Assembly: GCA_965248495.1 (NCBI GenBank)
Contig: CBDFJL010000003.1
Coordinates: forward strand, 2,046,001 to 2,110,000
Direction of reading: 5' to 3'
Length of the DNA stretch: 64,000 bases
Source: CAUYXS01 sp965248495
Lineage (GTDB): Bacteria; Chloroflexota; Dehalococcoidia; Lucifugimonadales; Australimonadaceae
The notes under the pieces were generated by a model. The model saw only the letters and a list, made by a program, of their open reading frames with translations, was not told the origin of the DNA and made no database searches. The stretch's first letter is position 1. Every line of letters begins with the position of its first letter. The position numbers were made by a program, and so were the translations under genes. This document shows positions 1 through 8,190 of this stretch, piece by piece.

Positions 1-18
1 ACGCACGCAGCCTAGTGA

Positions 19-222
19 TCGTTTAAAGGCGGACCTCCGCGCGAAGAGCTCCAAGCTCTCCGCATCGCTAATGTCGACAGGGTCGTACCGGTCCCCCCGT
101 TTGTGCTTACGCGCATCAAAGCTGAAGACGGCAGCACGGTTCGCTCCCACATCAAGCTAACCAAGCTAGTTGGTGCATTGCGTGGTTTTCGGCGACACCC
201 AGGGGTCAAACAGCCGGCCTGA
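19..222 (+). pseudogene. Possible 3' end of a decayed gene
   Basis: The reading frame that ends in TGA at 220-222 is open back to position 19, where TAG and TGA lie directly in frame at 13-18. The roughly 67 residues read like real protein (for example VDRVVPVPPFVLTRIKAEDG, then a basic tail), but there is no good start codon, so this may be the tail of a gene broken upstream. No family is recognised. It lies on the same strand just before the AAA ATPase gene. It could be chance open frame. Confidence 0.3.
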
Positions 223-315
223 CTCGAGGAATGTCATCGGCTCCTTGCGGACTCGTTGCGGGGCCTCCACGATGTCCGCCCGCCGAATCTCACCCGTTCT
301 CAGGGCACACGGCAT

Positions 316-1455
316 ATGGCTGCCCCATCTGGTCCCGCAATAGAGTTCTTCGCCCAGCGCCTTGGTTTATACGAGCCCGAGGATTTCGTCTTCGGCGTGA
401 TGGTGGAGCGGCTTGCGCATGAACACAGCGGCCGGGTCCACTTTGCCGAACATGATCTCTCCCGCGATGACGGATCGGCTAAGGGGCGTCGGGGCGATGA
501 TGGCCTAGTAGGGACCTCTGAGCTCCTTGGTGATGGCGTTTTCGAGTCTGTGAGCTACGAGAAGGGGCACCCGTCTTCCATTACGTGGGTCGCGCCGGAC
601 GGTGTCGCGCAGGCCTCGCTCAGTGTCTTCGGCGAGACAGAGCGCCTCGCGCGCGCCAGCGTGAAGGTGTTCTGGCCCGACGGCAGCGACTTTCCTGACA
701 GGCTGAGCCTCGCCATGAAAAAGCGTGGCTTCGTCCCTGCGCACAACGGCAGGGATTCCGACGAGGTCGACGTCGTGTTCGCTCGCCCTGACATCGGTAC
801 CGGCATCAAGGTCGAGCACTACGCCTTCCCTCCAGAGCCGCTTGCCAGTGTCGCCGGCAACTATCGTCCTGACGTCGTGACCCGGGCCTGGGATCTGATC
901 GACCGGCTGAAGAGCCAATCGCACGGGCTGGTCATCGTGAACGGGCCGCCCGGCACGGGAAAGACCCACCTGATCCGAGCGCTCATGGCGGAGCTGAAGG
1001 ACGAACGCCAGGCCGTCGTCTGCACGCCCGCACTCGATTTCGTACGAGAGGCACCGCTGCTGATGGATGTCACGACATCGTTCGAGCGAAGCCTCGTCGT
1101 CTTCGAAGACGTTGGCGGCGTGCTCGCGACCCAGGCTCCCTCTCAACACGTGGAATCGAACGCGGCCTTGCTGAACTTCAGCGACGGGCTGCTGTCGATT
1201 TTGTCCGACTCGATTCTGCTGCTGTCCTTCAACACGGATATCGGCAACGTGAATCCAGCCCTCCTGCGGCCTGGACGGTGTCTGGCCCACATTGAGGTGC
1301 CGCCGCTGCCGTTCGAGCAGGCCCAGGGATTGGTGCCGTTCCCTCTGATCACCCAGCGCGAGTACGTCTTGGCGGACCTCTACGAGGCACGGCGCCGGGG
1401 TGTACCTCCGGACGGCACCCCACACCGGATTGGCTTCGCCAGCACCCAGCGCTAG
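316..1455 (+). CDS. AAA-type ATPase, accessory
   Basis: A 379-residue protein with one AAA ATPase domain in its C-terminal half. It shows Walker A GPPGTGKT at about residues 210-217, a Walker B-like LVVFED near residue 264, an asparagine-containing sensor stretch (LLSFNTD) and an LLRPGR arginine motif near residue 318. The first 180 residues form an unrecognised domain that presumably gives specificity. The ATG at 316 is preferred over an in-frame TTG at 256, although neither has a strong ribosome binding site. AAA proteins of this size in islands often remodel a partner protein, but no partner is obvious here. The ATPase assignment is secure; the role is unknown. Confidence 0.8.
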   Translation: MAAPSGPAIEFFAQRLGLYEPEDFVFGVMVERLAHEHSGRVHFAEHDLSRDDGSAKGRRGDDGLVGTSELLGDGVFESVSYEKGHPSSITWVAPDGVAQASLSVFGETERLARASVKVFWPDGSDFPDRLSLAMKKRGFVPAHNGRDSDEVDVVFARPDIGTGIKVEHYAFPPEPLASVAGNYRPDVVTRAWDLIDRLKSQSHGLVIVNGPPGTGKTHLIRALMAELKDERQAVVCTPALDFVREAPLLMDVTTSFERSLVVFEDVGGVLATQAPSQHVESNAALLNFSDGLLSILSDSILLLSFNTDIGNVNPALLRPGRCLAHIEVPPLPFEQAQGLVPFPLITQREYVLADLYEARRRGVPPDGTPHRIGFASTQR

Positions 1456-1750
1456 GCCCTAACCCACACCCCCTGCCCGCCCCCGCACGGTGGGGAGGCG
1501 GCGAGGGGCATTAAGGCATAGCTACCGTCTCCGACAGTAGCAGACGCTTCCCAGCGCTCTCAGGCGGTTTCCGACCGTTGCCGTTCACTGCAGCGCGTTG
1601 CCGCGCCGCAGCGTGCTTCACGACACGTTCTGCCCAGGCGCCACACACGGCCATCACCGCCCAATTACAGGCTCTTGGTGGTGCAGAACACTGCGTTTCT
1701 GCCACTGGGTTGCCGTCATCCGTTGTACGATCAAACCGCATCACCCCCAG

Positions 1751-2884
1751 ATGGTTTCCAGTTGCATGCAGCCACAGGCACGCTATGACGCCCTCGTTCT
1801 GGAACGGCTCGCAGCCATGCGCGCGCAGCCGAGATTCCGTTCGATCCGACGGCGGTGCCTGGCACGCATGGCACGCACCAAGACTTTTCGCTCGGTCGAA
1901 GAGTGGCAATGCGCTGACGAGAACCTTCAGGCGAATGCTGCAGACGCATGGTGGGCCATTCGCCGCGACGCCGGGGCTCTGGCCGAAGCCTATTCACTCT
2001 TCGTGCCCCAGGTGCTGCTCACTCTCATGGTGCGCCGATATGACCCGCACCCGCCCCAAGGACGCGAGCACGACTTTCCTCTGGACATATGGCAGCCAAG
2101 AGCGCGCCTGGGAATCGAGGATCCGGCAGCCGTGCCGGTGGAGCGCATCCTCCACGCAACCTTGCGGAGGCGGGGCTCGGCCGCCCCGGCTCAGCGTTCT
2201 GGCCGCGCGCAGGGTCAGTCCGTCAGCTTGAATGGCCTTCGCCTTCTCCTCGAGCTACCGTTAGAGCTACCGCCCGAGTTGAGAAAAGCCTTCGCTCGAC
2301 AGGCACGGAACGGAGTCCAGGACGACCTGCGCGACGCCGGCTTGAGAATCCCGCGCCGAGTCCGCGTGAAAACGCCACCGACCCAGCTCAAAGGCGTATT
2401 GCTCACTCACGTCCGTGGCGGAGAGTTCATTCGACGGTTGCGCTTGGCCTGCAAATCGCGGGGAGTCCCCGTCCAGTGGCGACCAGGTAGACCGTCTCTT
2501 TCTCCCGGCGTCGCCGGACACGAGGCCCCTCTGTCCGTCGTCCGCCTGCACCTCGATGCGCCGGTCGATGTCCAGGACCGGGTGCTCTTGGCCGCCCTCG
2601 ACTCGCTCGCCAATCGCTCTCTGGACGCGATGCGCGAAGTCGGTGTGAGTTTGGGCCTACGAATGAGGCCCTCTCGCATCGCTCGAGCCGCTAGCGAGTT
2701 GCGTGTCTCCGGACATCGGCTCGGGCACTTGGGCCTGTACGCAATAGCCTCCCGCCGTGCCGATGAGGCTGACAACGCCCCAAAGGGTGATGTCCAAGAA
2801 GCGCTGGCTGCCAGAAGAGTCAAAAGCCAACGCCAGCAGGCCACCAAGCGGCTCCGAGACAAAGGTTTCCTCCCTGCCAGCTAG
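1751..2884 (+). CDS. Hypothetical protein, arginine-rich, about 377 aa
   Basis: No family is recognised. The product is basic and rich in Arg, Leu and Ala, with helical stretches such as GLRLLLELPLELPPELRKAF near its middle, and it ends in a Lys/Arg-rich tail. That would fit a nucleic-acid-binding accessory protein, but this is inference. The frame is open further upstream (to 1598), but the upstream part has low-complexity composition, so the ATG at 1751 was chosen. Competing open frames on both strands across this stretch read as poor protein. About 290 bases before it (1456-1750) hold nothing I can identify. Confidence 0.5.
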   Translation: MVSSCMQPQARYDALVLERLAAMRAQPRFRSIRRRCLARMARTKTFRSVEEWQCADENLQANAADAWWAIRRDAGALAEAYSLFVPQVLLTLMVRRYDPHPPQGREHDFPLDIWQPRARLGIEDPAAVPVERILHATLRRRGSAAPAQRSGRAQGQSVSLNGLRLLLELPLELPPELRKAFARQARNGVQDDLRDAGLRIPRRVRVKTPPTQLKGVLLTHVRGGEFIRRLRLACKSRGVPVQWRPGRPSLSPGVAGHEAPLSVVRLHLDAPVDVQDRVLLAALDSLANRSLDAMREVGVSLGLRMRPSRIARAASELRVSGHRLGHLGLYAIASRRADEADNAPKGDVQEALAARRVKSQRQQATKRLRDKGFLPAS

Positions 2885-3271
2885 CGCGTAAGCGCCTCCT
2901 AACGCCAACCGGCCATTCCTGGCGCCCTCGTAAGCTCAGGCCCACGGCCCCTCGGTCTTGCCGGTGGTCATGCCAGCCCGACCTGAGCGAGCCTGCCTTG
3001 GATAACGAGCAGCACCATTCGGAACAACCGGAACGAGGACCCACCGAACCTAACCAGGTCGCGCGCGGCCGCAACCGACATTACTCCGTCCAGACGCTTG
3101 GCACCACACCTCCGGGGCTAGCCACGGTCATCTCCGCTGCTCATGCCCAGGCCATCAGGCTCGGCGGAGGCGCTGTCTCCCCCAACCCCGCGAACTCGCG
3201 CGAACAGGTAGGAGAGACGGAGGCACCTACGCCGGTTCGCCAGGAGGGGTCAGCACACGAAGGAGCCACCT
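2885..3271. other. Intergenic stretch without clear gene
   Basis: About 390 bases between two plus-strand accessory genes. A TTG-started frame of about 104 codons (2998-3312) crosses it, but its product is a polar, low-complexity sequence that overlaps the next gene by 41 bases, so it is not called. The last 30 bases contain the AGGAG ribosome binding site of the gene starting at 3272. Confidence 0.5.
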
Positions 3272-3805
3272 GTGGCCAGCACCAAAACTCGAAAGCTAGG
3301 GACCCTCAGTGAGCGCTACGCAGCCGGAATCCCCCGCCGTGATGCTCAGTTGTCCCGCACTCGGCTGACCCCTCTCGAGGACACGCTTATCCCTTGGCTG
3401 CACTGGCAGGGCTACCGTCCCAGCGCGATCGCACGGTTGATCGGCGTTGGCCGGTCAACCGTGAGCGAGCGGGTCCACGCGATCTACGCGTGCCCGAGCG
3501 TGTTACTCAAGGCGCACCTTCATGAGGTGGTGGAGCACCGGCGCGACAAAGGCTCCCGAAGGACCTGGTCGTTCTTCTGCTTGCTGTGCGGCTTGGACGT
3601 GGAAGGAGACCAGCACGCGGGTCTGCAACACGTCGTCAATCACTTCCTTCGTGGCGTCAGGGCCAGCGAGCTCTCGCTCCGGTATGTGTTGGAGTACTCG
3701 TACGGCCAGCGCGAGATGCGCGCAGAGCGCGAGCATTGGCGCGATCTGGAGCGGGGCTCTGCGCGACGTGGCCGCCTTCGCAGGCTGTTCGGGCGCGGGG
3801 GCTAG
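3272..3805 (+). CDS. Helix-turn-helix protein with a C2H2-like metal site
   Basis: A 177-residue protein. Residues 44-70 fit a helix-turn-helix of the kind found in transposase/resolvase and sigma-70-like regulators (GYRPSAIARLIGVGRSTVSE). C103-x2-C106 is followed by H120-x3-H124, with an extra His at 115, which resembles a small zinc-binding module. The C-terminus is strongly basic and Arg-rich. The GTG start is supported by AGGAG 8 bases upstream. A DNA-binding regulator or a small mobile-element protein is likely. No specific family is recognised. Confidence 0.6.
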   Translation: MASTKTRKLGTLSERYAAGIPRRDAQLSRTRLTPLEDTLIPWLHWQGYRPSAIARLIGVGRSTVSERVHAIYACPSVLLKAHLHEVVEHRRDKGSRRTWSFFCLLCGLDVEGDQHAGLQHVVNHFLRGVRASELSLRYVLEYSYGQREMRAEREHWRDLERGSARRGRLRRLFGRGG

Positions 3806-3848
3806 ATTGCTAGCGCCTGGGTTCGACATGACCCCTACCCCTCCAGCG

Positions 3849-4325
3849 CTAAGACGACGCCGCTGGTATCCGCACGCTATGCGCGTAGGGACTGACGGCC
3901 GCGGTCTCCGCATGCTCGTAGATGTTCAACGCTCCTAGCGTGTTGGACATCTGCCCGATGAGCACAGCTAGGCCGGCCGGGATCGCTGCAAAGACGTGTA
4001 CCTCGCCGCCCGGCCTGTACTTGGCCCGCGCTGTCCTGGTCTCATCGATAATCCGCCGAGCGAGGGAATAGGCCGCCGCAGGACCTTGGATGCGACTTGT
4101 AAACTCCCCGTCGGCCGGCCGTGCACTAACCACTACCCGAAACTTCGGGAGCTGAGGGGTCGTCGCGTCGAAGGATGAGGCAACGTCGTCGGCAATCGAA
4201 ATGAGGACTGCAACCGCATCGCCACTGAAATCGACTTCTGTCGAATCTACCGCAAATGGTGCTTCGGTTGAGTTGTCTGGATACTCCAGTCCTCTGACCC
4301 GCCTCCCTGCAGTAGCTGTCGCCAT
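3849..4325 (-). CDS. SAVED-domain protein (CBASS-type nucleotide sensor), orphan
   Basis: A 158-residue protein whose second half carries the signature of the SAVED domain, which senses cyclic oligonucleotides in CBASS and related defence systems: EVHVFAAIPAGLAVLIGQ at residues 108-125 followed by LNIYEH at 133-138. The first part (VAVLISIADDVASSF, then a beta strand KFRVVVSARP) fits the start of the same fold. SAVED domains are normally fused to an effector such as a nuclease, TIR or transmembrane segment; none is fused here. No CD-NTase cyclase lies nearby. The next gene upstream on the same strand encodes a two-pass membrane protein 110 bases away. The ATG at 4325 opens the frame. The domain call is based on motif recognition, and the gene may be a truncated remnant or a trans-acting sensor. 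Confidence 0.65.
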   Translation of the reverse strand: MATATAGRRVRGLEYPDNSTEAPFAVDSTEVDFSGDAVAVLISIADDVASSFDATTPQLPKFRVVVSARPADGEFTSRIQGPAAAYSLARRIIDETRTARAKYRPGGEVHVFAAIPAGLAVLIGQMSNTLGALNIYEHAETAAVSPYAHSVRIPAASS

Positions 4326-4435
4326 ATCACGGGTATGCCTCGAGGGGCGAGGAACACCCGGCCCAACGCGAACGCCACAGACAATGTGACGCAGCGCTAA
4401 GGCCGGTGTACACCTGCGAAGATCGTGGTTGGGAG

Positions 4436-4957
4436 CTAGGGGCGCGGCTGGTAGGAGGCGATTGGCCGCGACTTAGCTTCGAAGAAGTCTGCTGCGAATT
4501 GTTCGGCGTCCCCGATGGCGGGCTTGGCGATCGGAACGTGGACGGGGCGCGCCCCGATGTGCGTCAAGATGCTCGTTCGTCCAGATCCCAGAAAGAGGAC
4601 GAGAAAGATTAGGCCAACCACGGCTGCTCCAGCGGCCGCATACGTGGCTACGTCGTTGCCTTCAAGCCCGACGTAGGCAGCGGGGGCGCCGAGAACAGCA
4701 ATCACCGTCATGACCAAAAACCCCAGTGAACGACCTTGATGCTCTATGTCTAGGTGGGAGACATCGCGGATCATCGCTGAGTAGGCCCGCCGCCGACCCC
4801 CTTCGCGACTCAGATGGATGAGCCGGTGGGTCGTGATAACGAAGCCAGTCGGGTTTCGAAGGCGCTGCTCAACAAGTCCGCGCTTGCGATCGAGCACTCG
4901 CTGGATCTGTTCCCCCTCCAGTAACCGGATACCGTAGCGTCGAAGCGTCTCGTCCAT
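4436..4957 (-). CDS. Two-pass membrane protein with bacterial PH-like N-domain
   Basis: A 173-residue protein. Residues 10-75 look like a small beta-rich PH-type domain (GFVITTHRLIHLSREG, then IRDVSHLDIEH), and two hydrophobic helices follow at about 78-97 and 104-125. A cytoplasmic C-terminal tail of about 45 residues ends in AEQFAADFFEAK. The TTHRLIHL pattern is typical of bacterial PH-domain and YdbT-like proteins. It lies upstream of the SAVED gene on the same strand with a 110-base gap, so the two may be co-transcribed. If they act together, this would be a membrane effector with a separate sensor, but that is speculation. Confidence 0.55.
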   Translation of the reverse strand: MDETLRRYGIRLLEGEQIQRVLDRKRGLVEQRLRNPTGFVITTHRLIHLSREGGRRRAYSAMIRDVSHLDIEHQGRSLGFLVMTVIAVLGAPAAYVGLEGNDVATYAAAGAAVVGLIFLVLFLGSGRTSILTHIGARPVHVPIAKPAIGDAEQFAADFFEAKSRPIASYQPRP

Positions 4958-5055
4958 GGGTTAGCTCGATCGCAGGTTGATACTCATAGGCTGTAAACCC
5001 ATAGTCTACGCGTACCTACGTTCGCCGCAATCCCTGCTGAGGCGATTCGTAGGCC

Positions 5056-5271
5056 GTGGACGAAGCGAAGCAGTTTGACGCCCGGCTGAGGGCGCTCCGA
5101 TTGGAGCGAGGCTTCTCCCAAGAAGCTTTCGCGGACCGGGCAGGCCTACACCGCACTTATGTGGGAGGGATCGAGCGGGGCGAGCGCAATCCATCGCTCA
5201 AGAACATCCTGGCCCTCGCGAAGGCCCTGGACCTTCCGGCGAGCACTCTGTTTGAGAGGTGGCCGAAGTGA
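5056..5271 (+). CDS. XRE-family HTH regulator
   Basis: A 71-residue protein that is almost entirely a Cro/C1-type helix-turn-helix: LRLERGFSQEAFADRAGLH, then the recognition helix region TYVGGIERGERNPSL and a third-helix pair NILALAKALDLPASTLF. This length and pattern match controller proteins of restriction-modification systems and small phage repressors. The start is GTG at 5056. No restriction or methylase gene follows; the downstream 200 bases lead into a decayed gene tail. It may be an orphan left after loss of its partner. Confidence 0.85.
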   Translation: MDEAKQFDARLRALRLERGFSQEAFADRAGLHRTYVGGIERGERNPSLKNILALAKALDLPASTLFERWPK

Positions 5272-5464
5272 TCGGCCAAGCCCTCTCATGCCCCTCAAAC
5301 TAGCTAGGCAGCCCAAAGATAGTCGGCGGGCCGTGCGGCGAGACGTCGACGGGCGACTCACAGTCAGTTGCCAATTCCGGTATGAACGACGGCTTGGCAC
5401 CTGACGCCCAAGAGGACACGCGGGCCTTCGTCACACGCTGCCTCCAAAACCGGCACGAGGAACC

Positions 5465-5560
5465 GCGGTTGCGGCGGCGCTGGCTTTCGAGGCCAAAGTA
5501 GGCGGGCTGCTAATCGAGACTTGGGAGCGATCGCCGAGACTGTCTGCCAATCGTCGTTGA
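5465..5560 (+). pseudogene. Decayed copy of the tail of the HEPN/DUF4145-like gene at 9986-10579
   Basis: The 31 codons before TGA at 5558-5560 read AVAAALAFEAKVGGLLIETW and onward, nearly the same as the last residues of the intact gene ending at 10579 (DVAAALADEAKVGRLLIETW). At the DNA level the match continues past both stop codons (GAGGGACTTGG, then a CCGATTCTGA-like stretch). Upstream, the similarity goes on in a different frame (RAFVT against QAFIL), so the copy is frameshifted and truncated. It shows that a related gene once stood here. Confidence 0.65.
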
Positions 5561-5679
5561 GGGACTTGGGCCGTTGTTAGTTGCCCGATTCTGACAGTTA
5601 CCCAGCTATTTGGCCCTTACGACCGCCATTGGAGCCCAAAATGAGGCTTCCGGGCCCAACATTGTCCAACTGTGGCGAA

Positions 5680-5904
5680 TTAGTCTCCCAATGTTATCGG
5701 CGCAGACCCCAATGCATCCTTGATGATCCATTTGGCGTGGCGATGCCTGACGATGTCCTGACGACGAAGCGTCGCGGCCAGTGCTGTCACCGCGGCCCAC
5801 TCCCGGGGCGCAGTGAGGAGGCGTTCAGCGTCCTTGCGACATTGCTCAAGTAGCTCGACTGGGTCGCTACCGGCGAATCTGTTCAGGTTGAACCAGAACA
5901 TCAA
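5680..5904 (-). CDS. Small hypothetical protein, 74 aa
   Basis: A 74-residue frame (MMFWFNLNRFAGSDPVELLE at the start) of normal amino-acid composition and predicted helical character. No family is recognised and no ribosome binding site stands out. It lies between the decayed gene tail and the recombinase remnant. It could be a real small gene or a fragment. Confidence 0.35.
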   Translation of the reverse strand: MMFWFNLNRFAGSDPVELLEQCRKDAERLLTAPREWAAVTALAATLRRQDIVRHRHAKWIIKDALGSAPITLGD

Positions 5905-6143
5905 ACCTAGTGGCGCCTAAGCGGCTCACGCCTTTGCAATGCGCTCTGACGCTAAGGAATAAACAAACGAGAACGTTGTCTGCAGTGGCCTCTCGGGTCT
6001 CTGCGGCTGCGGCCCATGCAGTGGGCGGCCACGGCCACGAAGACGCTGCGGAGCTCCGTAGTGGTCTTCGGGATCCTGAGGCAGTAGAGGTCTAGTCCCC
6101 TCAGCGTCCGAGCCGGTGGGTAGCTGACCCACGGATGGAAACA

Positions 6144-6177
6144 GGAAGGCCTCAGGCACTCGTGTCTGGGGCCTTCC
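6144..6177. terminator. Hairpin, GGAAGGCC/GGCCTTCC arms
   Basis: Eight-base perfect arms enclose further partial pairing (CAG/CTG). There is no clear T-run on either side. It lies in gene-poor sequence upstream of the recombinase remnant and may be a terminator left from a lost gene. Confidence 0.45.
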
Positions 6178-6190
6178 GTTCGTGTTCATG

Positions 6191-6220
6191 GGTGGAGATG
6201 GGGGAGAGCCTATCTCCACC
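6191..6220. terminator. Hairpin, GGTGGAGAT/ATCTCCACC arms
   Basis: Nine-base perfect inverted repeat with a 12-base loop, 13 bases after the previous hairpin. Two such stems side by side suggest a terminator region or a recombinase binding region. No T-run is present. Confidence 0.4.
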
Positions 6221-6320
6221 TCCGGAACCGAACTAGCTAGGTCCCCTTGCAGCTTGCTGTTGGCCTGCATGACGACCGGTGTGGACCGGGCATGAACAGA
6301 CCAAGGCTTATCGAGAGTGA

Positions 6321-6542
6321 GCTTGTCCGGGGGCGTGGTTAGAGAAGCCGGGCCACGTTGGCCATGTCCATGTCCTGCGGCACTCCGGCGCTATTGCCGG
6401 GCCGTGGGCCACGGGAGACCTGCGGAGTGTTCAGGCCCAGTTGGGCCACAGCTCGGTCGAGATGACCATGCGCTACCTGCGGACGGTAACTGTCGAGGAC
6501 GCGATCGCCGTTCAGAGCGGTATTGACCTCGCTATGGCCTAG
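6321..6542 (+). pseudogene. C-terminal remnant of a tyrosine recombinase (integrase)
   Basis: The 73-codon open stretch after TGA at 6318-6320 contains the second half of the tyrosine-recombinase catalytic domain. HVLRHSGAIA provides the H-x-x-R box, and LRSVQAQLGHSSVEMTMRYL provides the LGH box and the nucleophile tyrosine. The frame then runs to TAG at 6540-6542 (VTVEDAIAVQSGID). The N-terminal domain and the first catalytic Arg and Lys are missing. It ends 86 bases before a tRNA 3' half, the classic arrangement of an integrase gene next to its attachment site. It marks a dead integrative element inside the island. Confidence 0.75.
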
Positions 6543-6628
6543 CACAGGAGGCGGTAGGCATTGGCCGCGTGGCCACGGCAGGGATGTATGCGACGGCAGC
6601 AACAAGAATGGGCGGCAGAGTGCGGCAG

Positions 6629-6673
6629 TTGCGAACGTAGAGGCTCAAGGTTCGAATCCCTGCTCCTCAACCA
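6629..6673 (+). pseudogene. tRNA 3' half (anticodon loop to CCA), probable attachment-site remnant
   Basis: The stretch starts with a seven-base loop TTGCGAA (anticodon GCG, Arg-type, if read in register). A variable region, a T-arm with the GGTTCGAATCC signature, an acceptor strand CTCCTCA, a discriminator A and an encoded CCA follow. No matching 5' half (TGAGGAG acceptor, D-arm) is found in the preceding 100 bases, so this is not a complete tRNA gene. Its position just downstream of the integrase remnant suggests an att site left by integration or excision. Confidence 0.55.
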
Positions 6674-6747
6674 GACACGCTGGGTCCTAGGTGGTACCGC
6701 CGGCCTCCTTGCCAATGTGTGTCGGCAACGGTATCGATGCTAGGCGG

Positions 6748-8190
6748 CTAGTGGTCGTACAGAGTATCGACCAGGTAACCAGTCCGACTTGAGCAGTCGT
6801 AGGAGCTCGTAGGTTCCTTGTGGGGCCGTAGCCGAGAGTCTCGGGTTGACCGCTTAAACTGCCTGCCACAGTAGCTGCACTCGATGACATAAGTCGCTCC
6901 CCTGGAGCCGCCTGACCTCCCCGTCCGGGTTCGTGCCCTTGCCGGTCTAGTTGTCTGTGCAGGGGCGACAAGGTGCTTAGAGCCTGTGATCTCTACAACG
7001 AACCTGGGTTTGAACGGCCTATTGCTGACCTTGATGCTCCGTATCCGGTCCACCCGATATGAGCGAAGCTCCCCTGTGTTCGCTTTGACGGCGTAGAGAA
7101 GGAGTTGGCCCGCGCGCGCGCGCCTCAGGCTGTAGGGTTCGATCGGCCGGGTACTTCCCTGATAGCCAAGGTCAACGCAGAGGTGGTTGGCAGCTGCGAA
7201 CCGCACGGTCTCTAACGGCACCCCTTCGCCCCAGACCCATACGGTCGGCGGCGGGCTCCACTCGGGGTCAACATCATTGTCTACCGGCATCGAGACCATT
7301 GTGGTAGGCCCCGCTGCTCCGTCCAGCCAATCGAATAGATGAGGCAACTCCTCCCAGAAGTCGGCGAAGAGTGGAAGCGCGGGAAGCTGGTGGGCTAGCA
7401 TGTTCGCCCACTCGCCTTCCAACTCGTCCCGGAACGGGGATCCCTCCAAAGAGGCAAATGTGAAGACCTCTACTCCCTTGGATATGCACTTCTCGGTGTA
7501 CACAGAGCGGATCAGTTCGGCATGGGGGAGGAAGTCCTTCCTTCTGAAGAGGTTGATGATGTCGTAGAGATCACGCGGGCGTGAGCGCTCACCCATCGCC
7601 CGCAGCTTCTCCCCGAAGACCTCCTCAAAGCTGTAGCACCGGACCGTCGCAGGTTCCGGGAGCGTGTCGGGGTATTGGTGAGCAATGGGCCGCAGGACCG
7701 TGGGGCGCACTACTTCTTCTGCAACCGTTAGATCGAGCTTGACGCTGGCGACCTCGGGGGAGTTTCGAGGGCCTCGATAGTAGATCCGTCCTTCGGCAGA
7801 CTTACCGCCCGGACGCATGCTGACGACCGGGTCCCGTACACGGAAGTCAACGCCGGACTCTTCGTAAATCCGTTCGAATACGTCCATCAGAATGGGGACG
7901 AGATCCCCTGGAGCAATCGGCCCGTCGGGAAGGACAGTGAAGTCCAGGTCTTCCGAGAACCGGTAGGTCTCGATGTAGCACTTCTTCAGGCACGTGCCGC
8001 CCTTGAACGCCCACGATAGTGAAAGTCTGGGATCGGATCCAATACCCCAAAGAGCCCACCCGATAACGTAGTCCTTTTCCACTACGTCTTCTCGGAGGCC
8101 CCATTCTTCGATCCTCTCGTTGAGATCCGTTCTGGTGATCAAACGGCCACTCTCTCTGGCACTATCGTCGCGTTTACCCGGAGATTCCAA
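6748..8190 (-). CDS. abiEii: AbiEii/AbiGii-type nucleotidyltransferase toxin with C-terminal WYL-like and zinc-binding parts
   Basis: A 480-residue toxin of a type IV toxin-antitoxin/abortive-infection pair. The N-terminal nucleotidyltransferase domain shows WAFKGGTCLKK near residues 60-70 and RFSEDLDFTV near 77-86, with the catalytic Asp pair 81/83. The helical FGEKLRAMGERSRPRDLYDI motif, typical of AbiEii, lies further on. Beyond the usual toxin length, residues of about 360-400 (LLLYAVKANTGELRSYRVDR) resemble the C-terminal part of a WYL sensor domain. Near the end, C-S-Y-C followed by a His-containing basic stretch looks like a zinc finger. The gene overlaps the antitoxin gene by 52 bases, as usual for co-translated pairs. 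AbiEii enzymes modify nucleic-acid targets with nucleotides; the exact target here is unknown. Confidence 0.88.
   Translation of the reverse strand: MESPGKRDDSARESGRLITRTDLNERIEEWGLREDVVEKDYVIGWALWGIGSDPRLSLSWAFKGGTCLKKCYIETYRFSEDLDFTVLPDGPIAPGDLVPILMDVFERIYEESGVDFRVRDPVVSMRPGGKSAEGRIYYRGPRNSPEVASVKLDLTVAEEVVRPTVLRPIAHQYPDTLPEPATVRCYSFEEVFGEKLRAMGERSRPRDLYDIINLFRRKDFLPHAELIRSVYTEKCISKGVEVFTFASLEGSPFRDELEGEWANMLAHQLPALPLFADFWEELPHLFDWLDGAAGPTTMVSMPVDNDVDPEWSPPPTVWVWGEGVPLETVRFAAANHLCVDLGYQGSTRPIEPYSLRRARAGQLLLYAVKANTGELRSYRVDRIRSIKVSNRPFKPRFVVEITGSKHLVAPAQTTRPARARTRTGRSGGSRGATYVIECSYCGRQFKRSTRDSRLRPHKEPTSSYDCSSRTGYLVDTLYDH

Noticed and set aside
505..1425. A 306-codon minus-strand frame opposite the AAA ATPase gene
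   Set aside because: Its composition (Gln, Arg, Val, His-rich) is that of an antisense shadow, and the plus strand carries clear Walker motifs.
2998..3312. A 104-codon plus-strand frame
   Set aside because: Low-complexity polar product, TTG start, and overlap with the HTH gene that has a good ribosome binding site.
6540..6680. A complete tRNA or tmRNA gene
   Set aside because: Only the T-arm, acceptor 3' strand and CCA are convincing; no matching 5' acceptor or D-arm was found in the preceding 100 bases.
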